A stretch of DNA of 64,000 bases, taken from Streptomyces sp. NBC_00162. GTDB taxonomy: Bacteria > Actinomycetota > Actinomycetes > Streptomycetales > Streptomycetaceae. The DNA is taken from positions 1,488,001 through 1,552,000 of the forward strand of contig NZ_CP102509.1 of NCBI RefSeq assembly GCF_024611995.1, read 5' to 3'. The notes under the pieces are model-generated. The model saw nothing but the letters and a program-made list of their open reading frames with translations, made no database searches and was not told the origin of the DNA. Both the position numbers and the translations under genes were made by a program. How positions within the stretch are numbered: position 1 is the first letter of the stretch; each line of letters starts with the position of its first letter. Positions 53,393 to 60,688 of this stretch are shown here, piece after piece.

Positions 53393-53836
53393 ATGCCCGA
53401 GAAGGTCACGAAGGAGAAGGTCCTCGTCTACGTCGTCCGTGACGGACGCCTGCTCGTGTTCCGCCACACCGACTACTCCTATGAGGAGGTCGGCATCCAG
53501 GTGCCCGCAGGCAGCATCCGCCCCAGTGAGACCCCGGAAGCTGCCGCCCTGCGCGAGGCCCGCGAAGAGACGGGCCTGTCGGACTTCAAGATCGTCCGCA
53601 AGCTCGGCGAGACCGAGTACGACATCAGCCCGTACCGGTGCGAGATCCAGCACCGGCACGTCTTCCACCTGGAGCTGACCGAACCGACGCCGGAGCGCTG
53701 GATGAGCCAGGAGGACCACGACGGCGAGCAGGAGCCGACCTACTTCGAGTGCTTCTGGATCCCGCTGGAGGCCGCACACATTCTCCAGTCCGGCCAAGGC
53801 GCGCTGCTGGGGCGCCTGTCCGACTCGCCGCTATAA
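53393..53836 (+). CDS. Nudix hydrolase
   Basis: 147 residues from ATG 53393 (MPEKVTKEKVLVYVVRDGRL). The Nudix box is AGSIRPSETPEAAALREARE followed by ETGL, matching the consensus. A middle YDISPYRCEIQHRHVFHLEL segment and a long acidic loop (EEDHDGEQEP-like) follow. The substrate is unknown. It is downstream of the phosphotransferase-like gene in the same direction, and the two might act on the same nucleotide-linked metabolite. Confidence 0.88.
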   Translation: MPEKVTKEKVLVYVVRDGRLLVFRHTDYSYEEVGIQVPAGSIRPSETPEAAALREAREETGLSDFKIVRKLGETEYDISPYRCEIQHRHVFHLELTEPTPERWMSQEDHDGEQEPTYFECFWIPLEAAHILQSGQGALLGRLSDSPL

Positions 53837-54031
53837 GCGGGGGCGCGGAGGTTCATTGGCAGCGCTTTGAGATCCCTGGCCAACGCCCGCCGTCTGGCCC
53901 GTACCACCCCACTGCGTCCGTCCCAACCCGAGCAGCTCACAGCAACCAACAGCCGCCGCACTCCGTAGGCGCCGTCAGGCCCGATGCACTTCGGCGTCGG
54001 TCCCCGACGGCAAGTCCACACAACCGGACGG

Positions 54032-54469
54032 CTACTTCGCAGCCCCTGCCCGAACGGTGCCGGAGCCGATAGCACCCCGGAGGACGTGGGCGATCTCCTC
54101 GGGTTTGAGGTCGATGCCGTCGATCCCCTCCACGGTCAGCGGGATCTCCTCCAGCGCATACTCACCACGGCCTTCTGCACTGAACTCGGGCCCGGTGCGA
54201 TCCTCGAAGGACCAGGTGGCGATGCGGGCGAGGTAGAAGAGCTGACGTTCGTCGTCGGACTCCATCGTGTGGAGGAGCCGGACGATGTCGGCCTTCCCCG
54301 CGATCTCCTCGTGGATCTCCCGGTGGAGAGCGGCCTCCCGCGACTCATCGCTGGGTTCGACGCCGCCGCCGGGCAGTACCCAGTACACGGGGATGTCGGG
54401 CTTGGTTCGGCGGATGACCAGCATCGTGTCGTCAGCGGTGACGAGGACGGCTCGGACTCGTTCGATCAT
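54032..54469 (-). CDS. Nudix hydrolase
   Basis: 145 residues starting MIERVRAVLVTADDTMLVIR. The Nudix box is GGGVEPSDESREAALHREIH followed by EEIAG. The sequence then has a FYLARIATWSFEDRTGPEFS segment typical of NUDIX proteins of the MutT-like group. It is the third Nudix gene in 3.7 kb and follows a truncated SDR gene by 30 bp on the same strand. Confidence 0.88.
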   Translation of the reverse strand: MIERVRAVLVTADDTMLVIRRTKPDIPVYWVLPGGGVEPSDESREAALHREIHEEIAGKADIVRLLHTMESDDERQLFYLARIATWSFEDRTGPEFSAEGRGEYALEEIPLTVEGIDGIDLKPEEIAHVLRGAIGSGTVRAGAAK

Positions 54470-54499
54470 GTCGGTCTGTCTCCTTGCTTGTTGACGGTC

Positions 54500-55159
54500 T
54501 CAGTGCAGCAGCCGGCCACCGTCGACGTGGACGGATTGCCCAGTGATGAACGATGCGGAGGAGCCCACGAGGAACGCCACCAGGGCTGCAACATCTTCGG
54601 GTCGACCGCGGCGAGGGACGCACTGGCGCTTGATCTGGTCCTCCGGGCGCGCGAGGTGCTGGGCGGGGATGGCGTTCTCGGCCTCAACCTGGATGGCGCC
54701 GGGCATGACCGTGTTGACGCAGACCCCGTACGGGCCCAGTTCGCGGGCGAGGGAGCGGGTCAGTCCCAGTAGCCCGGCCTTCGCGGTGCTGTACGCGACC
54801 AGGTTCGTCCGGCCGACGCGGGCGTTGACGCTGCCGATGTTCACGATCCGCCCCCAGCGGCGTTCGATCATGCCGGGGGTCACCGCGTGGCAGGTGCGGT
54901 AGTGGGCGGTGAGGTTCACGTCGAGGGAGTAGCTCCAGGCTGCCTCGTCGGTGTCCTTCCAGGGGACGCGGGGGTAGGAGCCGGCGTTGTTCACGAGGAT
55001 GTCGATGGGGCCGATCTCGGCGCGGACGAGCTCGACCATGGTCTGGACGGCGCCGGGGTCGGTGAGGTCGGCGTTCGCCGCGATCCCGGGGCTGCCGTCT
55101 GGCTCGAAGGCGGCGAGGAGGGCATGGGCATATGTTGAGATCCCTTGGCCAAGGCCCAC
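54500..55159 (-). CDS. SDR oxidoreductase lacking its N-terminal cofactor motif
   Basis: 219 residues against about 250 in the family. Visible motifs are DILVNNAGSYPRVP (NNAG), GRIVNIGSVNARVG (catalytic Ser), AYSTAKAGLLGLTRSLAREL (YxxxK), and the end SFITGQSVHVDGGRLLH. The first beta-alpha unit with TGxxxGIG, which binds NAD(P), is missing. The open frame begins instead with ISTYAHALLAAFEP next to the start of the divergent XRE gene. It is probably a 5'-truncated, inactive gene; a start at an upstream GTG would not restore the motif. Confidence 0.7.
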   Translation of the reverse strand: MGLGQGISTYAHALLAAFEPDGSPGIAANADLTDPGAVQTMVELVRAEIGPIDILVNNAGSYPRVPWKDTDEAAWSYSLDVNLTAHYRTCHAVTPGMIERRWGRIVNIGSVNARVGRTNLVAYSTAKAGLLGLTRSLARELGPYGVCVNTVMPGAIQVEAENAIPAQHLARPEDQIKRQCVPRRGRPEDVAALVAFLVGSSASFITGQSVHVDGGRLLH

Positions 55160-55217
55160 CTTCTGGAGCGCCCCAGCGGTACCTTCGCGTCAGAAGAAGC
55201 GGTCGCAGATCGGGGTG

Positions 55218-56459
55218 ATGGGTGTGAGCGGGTACATCGAGGAGCAAGAGCGGATCGGACAACGGGTCCGGCGTCAGCGGCTCTCGGTTGGGATGACTCA
55301 GGCCGACCTTGCCGCCGCACTGGGGCGGACGCAGGGGTGGGTATCGAAGCTGGAGAAGGGGCGGATCGAGCTGGACCGGGCCGGTCTGATCAACGCCGTG
55401 GCCGCCGCGCTCCACTGCCATCCGAACACCTTGATCGAGCGCCCGTACTCGGGCGGCGGCGCCGAAACCAAGTGGCAGGTCTCAGCGGCCTCCATCATCC
55501 GGGAACTGCGCCGGTACGACCTGGCTCCCGTCTTTGACGGCACCCCTCGGCCGTCCGAGGTGCTGTGGCACGACATGAAGCGCCTGCTCCGCCTGCGCGA
55601 CGCCGCGGCGAACGCCGCCGTACTGAAGGAGCTGCCGGACATGCTGCGCGAGGCCCGGGCCCTCGCTGAGGCGTCCACTGGCCACGAACGTGAAGAGGCG
55701 TTCGCGATCTATGCGGTGGCCTGCAAGTTCGCCCACACAGCGGCCCATGCCCTCGGACATCCCGAGCTGGTCGCCATGGCCTGCGAACGGGCCACCTGGT
55801 CCGCGCAGCTCTCAGGTGACCCGGTGATGCCGGCGATGGCGCTGTGGATGCGCATGTGGGACACGTGGGCGTCGGCCGACTGGGATGACGCCCTCGCCCT
55901 CGGGGACAAGGCCCTCGCCAGCATCGAAGCCGAGTACGAGGCCGGCGACCCTCTCGCCCTGCGTATGTGGGGCGCCCTGCACCTGCGGGCCGCGATCTCG
56001 TCCGCGCGCGGCGGGAACGCTGCTGGGTCGGATGAGCGGCTCGCGCTTGCCCGTACGGCGGGCGAGCGGGTCAACTCATACGTCGGGCCCGAGATCCACG
56101 ACCGGCACTCGGTCACGTTCAGCCTCGGAAACGTCGTCATCCACGGCGTCAGCGCCGCCTTGGAGATGAGTGACCAGACGAAGGCGCTCCGGCTCAACCG
56201 CGAGGCGGACCCCGCGCACATCGCGGTTCTGCCGAACTCCCGGCTCGGTCACCACCACATGGACCTTGCCCGCGCGTGGCTGTGGGACGGTAACCGCGAC
56301 CAGGCCCTGACCGAACTGGAGACCGCCGAACGTATCGCTCCCCAACTGGTGCGCAATCACCCTGTCGCTCGCGCTACTCTGCGGAAGATCATCTACGCGG
56401 AGCGGGCTGCTACGCGCCAGCGGCTGCGCGGCATGACCGGACGTTTTTCGCTGGACTGA
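55218..56459 (+). CDS. XRE-family regulator with long TPR-like helical region
   Basis: About 413 residues. The helix-turn-helix is RIGQRVRRQRLSVGMTQADL plus AAALGRTQGWVSKLEKGRIE. From about residue 110 to the end the protein is helical, with repeated pairs such as AFAIYAVACKFAHTAAHALG and PLALRMWGALHLRAAISSAR, ending LTELETAERIAPQLVRNHPV, as in TPR-containing actinobacterial regulators. Such proteins often control neighbouring biosynthetic or RiPP genes and may bind a peptide. The start is one of ATG 55218, GTG 55215 or GTG 55224. It stands directly before the small hypotheticals and the radical-SAM peptide genes. Confidence 0.82.
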   Translation: MGVSGYIEEQERIGQRVRRQRLSVGMTQADLAAALGRTQGWVSKLEKGRIELDRAGLINAVAAALHCHPNTLIERPYSGGGAETKWQVSAASIIRELRRYDLAPVFDGTPRPSEVLWHDMKRLLRLRDAAANAAVLKELPDMLREARALAEASTGHEREEAFAIYAVACKFAHTAAHALGHPELVAMACERATWSAQLSGDPVMPAMALWMRMWDTWASADWDDALALGDKALASIEAEYEAGDPLALRMWGALHLRAAISSARGGNAAGSDERLALARTAGERVNSYVGPEIHDRHSVTFSLGNVVIHGVSAALEMSDQTKALRLNREADPAHIAVLPNSRLGHHHMDLARAWLWDGNRDQALTELETAERIAPQLVRNHPVARATLRKIIYAERAATRQRLRGMTGRFSLD

Positions 56460-56517
56460 CCTGGGGACATTCCCCGGATTCATATTGCCCCGTAGCGGAG
56501 CGCATACGTTCCGCTAC

Positions 56518-56922
56518 ATGACCTCGACGCGTCGCACTGACCATGACCGCGTACGACAGCAGGCGGACGACCCTGAACCCCGCTGGCCGCTGCGCGGCGA
56601 CCTTGCGCACGACACCGCAACCTCCCGCACGGGTGTGGTCATAGACGTCCCCGGGGACACCGGCACCACGGTCTACCGCCTGTGTCCCGAGGGCGGCGGC
56701 GAGGACGGCTGGAACGCCTCGCTCAACACCCTCGTGCCCGCGGAGGACGCCCCCGTTCCGCTCCCCCGCAGGGCCCCCGGCGGCAGGATGCAGCACGAGC
56801 CCGAATACGCCCCGTGGGACGACCCGTTCGGCAGTCCGGACCCCAGTCCCTCCCTGAGGGTCCGCGCCGAGCGCGGCATGGAGCGATTCAGGAAGTCGGC
56901 GGGCACGGACGGTGCGGCATGA
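56518..56922 (+). CDS. Hypothetical protein upstream of the radical-SAM locus
   Basis: 134 residues (MTSTRRTDHDRVRQQADDPE). The middle TSRTGVVIDVPGDTGTTVYR followed by LCPEGGGEDGWNASLNTLVP looks like a small beta barrel of the type seen in short Streptomyces proteins preceding XRE-associated operons. The C-terminal 40 residues are charged and probably flexible. The function is unknown. It overlaps the next gene by ATGA. Confidence 0.65.
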   Translation: MTSTRRTDHDRVRQQADDPEPRWPLRGDLAHDTATSRTGVVIDVPGDTGTTVYRLCPEGGGEDGWNASLNTLVPAEDAPVPLPRRAPGGRMQHEPEYAPWDDPFGSPDPSPSLRVRAERGMERFRKSAGTDGAA

Positions 56923-57128
56923 GCGGGCGGCCCTCCTGGCTCTACGAGGGCGCCCGCGTACTGGACCCCGCCGAAGACCGCGAGGGGATCGTCCAGTTCA
57001 TCGGCGACTGGGAAGACCCCAAGACCCGCCGCTTCATCCCCGAAGCCGTCTTCCTGCGCCCCGAGGGCGGCGGCGTCGAATGGGTCGTCGCCGACCACCA
57101 GGCCCTGCGCCAGGCCGACCCCCGCTGA
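56919..57128 (+). CDS. Small hypothetical protein
   Basis: 69 residues: SGRPSWLYEGARVLDPAEDR, EGIVQFIGDWEDPKTRRFIP, and EWVVADHQALRQADP. It resembles the preceding protein in having a short beta-barrel-like pattern with G/I-V-Q-F-I-G. Translational coupling to the preceding gene (ATGA) suggests joint function. The family is not recognised. 85 bp separate it from the radical-SAM gene. Confidence 0.7.
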   Translation: MSGRPSWLYEGARVLDPAEDREGIVQFIGDWEDPKTRRFIPEAVFLRPEGGGVEWVVADHQALRQADPR

Positions 57129-57213
57129 CCCCACCCACGCTCCGCCCGGTGCCTCCAACAGCACCACTAGCCGAGGCGGGACACCCCGCCCGGACCCAAT
57201 CGAGAGGAGCACG

Positions 57214-58332
57214 ATGCAGAGTGCATTACGGCTCGCGGCCAGGCCTCGGTCTGTGATCATGCAGCCCACCACGAAGTGCCTGCCCATGGACTGCACCTAC
57301 TGCTACTTGCCGTTCCGCAAGATGAACCACTTGATGCCGGTGACGGTTGCCGAGGCTGTGGCCGCGTCCGTCAACCCGTGGGCAGCTCACGATCCGGCGT
57401 TCGAAGTCGTGTGGCACGGTGGAGAGCCGCTGGCCACGGGCCGTGAGCACCTGGCCGCGCTCATGTCCCCTTTCGAGGGCGTGAAGCACAGCATCCAGAC
57501 GAACGCGGCTCTGGTGGATGACGCCTGGTGCGAGTTCCTGCTGGAGCACGAGGTCCACGTCGGCGTCAGCATCGACGGCCCCGAGGACATGAACACCCAC
57601 CGCGTCACCCTCGCCGGCCACCCCGGATTCCGCGTCACCATGCGAGGCATCGAGCGCCTGCGCCGCCACGGCATCCCGTTCTCCGCCATCGCGGTCGTCT
57701 CCGACCCGGCCCCCGAGAACGCGGCCCGCTTCTACGACTTCTTCGCCGAGCTGGGCGTCACCACCCTCGGCGTCAACGTCGAAGAGGAAGAAGGGGTCAA
57801 CCGCGGAGCCAAGGAGTCCGACCCCGTGCGCACGACCGAGTTCTGGGCCGCCCTCGCGGACGCCTGGCGGGCCAATCCGGTGATCCGGCTGAGGGAGATC
57901 CAGCGGGTGCTCAACTTCGCCGGTGCCGTTCTCGGCAGCCACGACACCGCCCCCACGCCCACCTCTGCACCTTGGGATCCGATGCCCACCGTCGCCTACG
58001 ACGGCGGGGTGATCATGCTCTCCCCAGAGCTGGCGGGGTTCACCGACGCCCGGTTCGGCGACTTCACCACCGGCAACGTACTCAAGGACGGCCTGGACGT
58101 CCTCGTGGCCGAGGCCGAGGAACGCACCCCCTGGATCACCGAGTTCTGGCAGGGCGTCGACGCGTGCCGCGACACCTGCCCCGCCTTCGCCTTCTGCGGG
58201 GGTGCCCACGCCGCGAACCGGTACTTCGAGCACGCCGGCCGGTTCGACGGGACCAGGACCCGGTACTGCACCACCGCCAAAATCGCCCTACTCGAAGGAG
58301 TCACGCGACATGTCCATTCACACGCCCACTGA
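57214..58332 (+). CDS. Radical SAM/SPASM-like peptide-modifying enzyme
   Basis: 372 residues. The N-terminal cluster motif is KCLPMDCTYCYLP (Cys22, Cys27, Cys30), i.e. Cx4Cx2C, one residue longer than the normal Cx3Cx2C. VVWHGGEPLA (GGE motif), SIQTNAALVDDAWC and VGVSIDGPEDMNTHRVT are typical of radical SAM enzymes that act on RiPP precursors. A C-terminal SPASM-like set follows: DACRDTCPAFAFCGGAHAAN and a later RYC (Cys ~318, 322, 328 and 350), for auxiliary FeS clusters. The enzyme overlaps by 23 bp the gene of an 86-residue peptide rich in W-x-N motifs. By analogy with three-residue cyclophane-forming enzymes it should crosslink aromatic side chains. GAGAGGAG precedes the ATG. Confidence 0.85.
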   Translation: MQSALRLAARPRSVIMQPTTKCLPMDCTYCYLPFRKMNHLMPVTVAEAVAASVNPWAAHDPAFEVVWHGGEPLATGREHLAALMSPFEGVKHSIQTNAALVDDAWCEFLLEHEVHVGVSIDGPEDMNTHRVTLAGHPGFRVTMRGIERLRRHGIPFSAIAVVSDPAPENAARFYDFFAELGVTTLGVNVEEEEGVNRGAKESDPVRTTEFWAALADAWRANPVIRLREIQRVLNFAGAVLGSHDTAPTPTSAPWDPMPTVAYDGGVIMLSPELAGFTDARFGDFTTGNVLKDGLDVLVAEAEERTPWITEFWQGVDACRDTCPAFAFCGGAHAANRYFEHAGRFDGTRTRYCTTAKIALLEGVTRHVHSHAH

Positions 58333-58570
58333 CGCCGCCACCCTCGTGATGGACTCGGCGGAGGGATTCGAGTCCCTCCTGGAGGCCGCTGGCACCGGCG
58401 CCGTCGCCCGCTGGGAGAACTCCTGGACCAACGCCACCTGGAGCAACCAGCCCACCTCCGAAGCCGCGCACGCCAAGCCCGTCGCCGCGTTCGACAACCG
58501 CCCGACCTGGGACAACCCCACGGCCACCTTCGACAACCGGCCCACCTGGGACAACTGGAAGAACAAGTAG
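58310..58570 (+). CDS. Candidate RiPP precursor with repeated aromatic-x-Asn motifs
   Basis: 86 residues; GAAGGAG lies upstream of ATG 58310. The leader (about residues 1-33) includes TLVMDSAEGFESLLEAAGTG, an amphipathic helix. The core has eight aromatic-x-Asn triplets: W35-E-N, W39-T-N, W44-S-N, F61-D-N, W67-D-N, F74-D-N, W80-D-N and W83-K-N. FDNRPTWDN occurs twice (61-69 and 74-82) with only synonymous DNA differences. W-x-N and F-x-N triplets are the substrate type of triceptide (three-residue cyclophane) radical SAM enzymes, with crosslinks from the aromatic ring to the beta-carbon of Asn. The peptide ends in KNK; no protease gene is nearby. Confidence 0.82.
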   Translation: MSIHTPTDAATLVMDSAEGFESLLEAAGTGAVARWENSWTNATWSNQPTSEAAHAKPVAAFDNRPTWDNPTATFDNRPTWDNWKNK

Positions 58571-58588
58571 CAGCCGCCGACATCGGGA

Positions 58589-58609
58589 CGGTCCCGCCGC
58601 GCGGGGCCG
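58589..58609 (+). other. Hairpin after the precursor gene
   Basis: CGGTCCCG-CCGCG-CGGGGCCG forms an 8-bp stem (one T-G pair) 18 bp after the precursor stop. No T-run follows. It may act as an attenuator or RNA-stabilising element so that the precursor is made in excess of the downstream genes. Confidence 0.4.
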
Positions 58610-58634
58610 CCCCGCCCCAACGACAAGGAGCACC

Positions 58635-59309
58635 ATGGCCATCCGAACCTTCGGCCACGCCACGATCACCCTGCCTGAGCTGGACGAGCCCGGCCTCTAC
58701 CTGAGCAACGTCGACAGCCTCGACAGCTCCCGTGGCACAGTCCAGGACTTCGTGTACGGGGATGCCGATCTCCGATCGCTCGACCTCACGGACACCCAAC
58801 TCGTCACCGGCCGGCTCTCGGGCATCCGCGCGAAGCGTCTCGAGTTCGAGGCGGTCAACCTCCACGGCGTCGAGATCAGCGACAGCGACCTCGGCACCGC
58901 GCGCTGGACCGAGAGCAAGCTGACCCGAGTCCACTTCCGAGACTGCAAGCTGATGGGCGCCGCTCTGGACGGCCTGGTGCTCGACGACGTGCTGTTCGAA
59001 AGCTGCAAGCTCGACTTCGCCACGTTCGAGAAGGTCCGCGCCACCGGCCCCGTGGCCTTCATCGGCTGCGTCCTCACAGAGGCCACATTCGCGGACTGCG
59101 ACCTGTCCGACACCGTGTTCACCGACTGCACGCTCCGGCGCGCCGAATTCGGCACGGGCCGCTATCGCAACACCGACCTGCGCGAGAACGATCTGTCGGC
59201 CATCCGAGGGGTCGCGAACCTCGCCAAGGTCCGCATCGACCCCGGCCAGCAGTCCGACCTCGCCGAAGCCCTCGTGAACGAACTCAACATCACCATCGGG
59301 GACGACTGA
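58635..59309 (+). CDS. Pentapeptide-repeat protein (candidate self-protection)
   Basis: 224 residues, made almost wholly of pentapeptide-type repeats: DADLRSLDLTDTQLVTGRLS, AVNLHGVEISDSDLGTARWT, LTRVHFRDCKLMGAALDGLV, EATFADCDLSDTVFTDCTLR. No membrane segment is present, unlike the other pentapeptide protein of this window. Free soluble proteins of this size include Qnr, MfpA and McbG-like gyrase protectors. It lies 64 bp after the peptide gene and is likely in the same operon. I infer a role in self-immunity; a structural role is equally possible. Confidence 0.8.
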   Translation: MAIRTFGHATITLPELDEPGLYLSNVDSLDSSRGTVQDFVYGDADLRSLDLTDTQLVTGRLSGIRAKRLEFEAVNLHGVEISDSDLGTARWTESKLTRVHFRDCKLMGAALDGLVLDDVLFESCKLDFATFEKVRATGPVAFIGCVLTEATFADCDLSDTVFTDCTLRRAEFGTGRYRNTDLRENDLSAIRGVANLAKVRIDPGQQSDLAEALVNELNITIGDD

Positions 59310-59326
59310 CCCTGAAGGGAGGCCCC

Positions 59327-60046
59327 GTGCCCCTGCACATCGCCTACGGCGACCCATCCGCCCTCCGCGCCCGCTGCGAAATCGCCACCGTCCGGACCAC
59401 TCGCCCCGAGGAGACCGCCTACGAGCCCGGCGCGATCATCCCCGCCGGGCAGTGGCGCCCCATGACCAAGGTGGACGTCAAGGCCGTCTCAGCCCCTCGC
59501 CGGCCCCTGGACAGCACACTCGTGGAGATCGTCCGACCCACGTATCAAGTAGGACTCCTCCTCGAAGACCTCACCGGCCCGCTGGGCGATCCGGACGCGG
59601 TGTACCTCGGTCAAGCCCTGGCCAAGCCCGGCATGACCACGACCACCGACAACTACGAGGACGGCCGGCTGATCGGGCTGCACCTCGACAACTGGGACAA
59701 GCTCCAGTACACCGACAAGCACACCGGACGCCGCAGACTCTGCCTCAACCTCGGCCCCGGAACCCGGTACATCATCTTCGGCACCATCGACGCCCAAGCG
59801 GTCTGCCGAGCCGTCCATCCCAACGACCACGCCGATCGCTTCCCGCACACCCAGGACTACCGCGACTACGTCGCCAGCGGCCGCCCCATCCGCATCATCC
59901 GCACACGCCTGGCCCCCGGCGAGGGCTACGTGGCTCCCACCGAATACTTGCTGCACGACGGCTCCACCGAGGCCCAAGACCGGCCCTCGGCAGCCGCGTT
60001 TTGGCTCGGGCAGTGGCCCCGCGGCATCCTGCCGTCCCTCACCTGA
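59327..60046 (+). CDS. Possible Fe(II)/2-oxoglutarate-type oxygenase
   Basis: 239 residues; GTG start with AAGGGAGG upstream. I do not recognise the family. The order H119-L-D121 (GLHLDNWDKLQY), a beta strand with LCLNLGPGTRYIIFGTID, and a distal H210 (APTEYLLHDGS) with R219 nine residues later looks like the HxD...H iron triad and 2-oxoglutarate Arg of cupin-type oxygenases. CRAVHPNDHADRFPHTQDYR is a striking His-rich segment. If this reading is right, it would hydroxylate residues of the peptide. It ends the same-strand gene run that starts at 55.2 kb. Confidence 0.5.
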   Translation: MPLHIAYGDPSALRARCEIATVRTTRPEETAYEPGAIIPAGQWRPMTKVDVKAVSAPRRPLDSTLVEIVRPTYQVGLLLEDLTGPLGDPDAVYLGQALAKPGMTTTTDNYEDGRLIGLHLDNWDKLQYTDKHTGRRRLCLNLGPGTRYIIFGTIDAQAVCRAVHPNDHADRFPHTQDYRDYVASGRPIRIIRTRLAPGEGYVAPTEYLLHDGSTEAQDRPSAAAFWLGQWPRGILPSLT

Positions 60047-60688
60047 CCCGTCGACGATGCCTCGTCTCCCCCGCCAGGAGTGGGGGCATCGCGGCCTGCA
60101 CTCCCGCAGGTGTGGCCAACCGCTCGCCAGGGGTCAGCATCTCGCGCCCGGGTCAGAACAGCCCTTGCTCCTCGAACTCCGGCCTCAATATCTCGTCCGG
60201 GGGACCAGGCACCTCCAGCTGAAGCGGACCTGCCTGCGACACATCAACACGCTGCGCGGACCCAGGGCAAAGCACGAGGTCCCCGTGCGCCCTCTTGTGG
60301 TCGGCCACCCGGCCCCAACCCACCGCTCCCCCGATGGGTATCGCCGCCACCGTCCGGCCGCACGGCCCCGGCCTGTCCCCGGTGCCCAGCACGCTCGGGC
60401 ACACTACCCGCGGATACGTCGCCATATTGATGATGATCGGCCAACATGGATAGAATCGCTACCTGTTATGAAGGTTTATACGCTCCTTCGCGTTCACTCG
60501 ATCATTGAGAAATGGCACATACCTACAACTGGGCATGATCCAGGCCTCGCCGGGGGCATAGAGGGTTGACCCGTCTCCACCGAGGTCTACGACTACTCTG
60601 TCCGCGCGGCCCAGCAGGGGGCCAGAGGTACGGGGTGACGCCAGCATGCCCGCATGACGCGGCCACCTGCCAGCGGCTCTGACTCAAT
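60047..60688. other. No gene; AT-richer intergenic stretch
   Basis: No frame in these 640 bp has a ribosome site and coding composition. The segment 60425-60545 is clearly more AT-rich than its surroundings and could hold promoters or a transcription end. It separates the peptide locus from the convergent UvrD/OLD pair. Confidence 0.5.

Noticed and set aside
58310..58570. Lanthipeptide or lasso precursor
   Set aside because: The core has no cysteine and no lanthionine synthetase, lasso cyclase or B1/B2 protein is nearby; the W/F-x-N repeats and the radical SAM gene fit a cyclophane type far better.
60459..60647. A 62-codon minus-strand frame in the AT-richer gap before the UvrD gene
   Set aside because: No ribosome site and no family features; the composition is not convincing.
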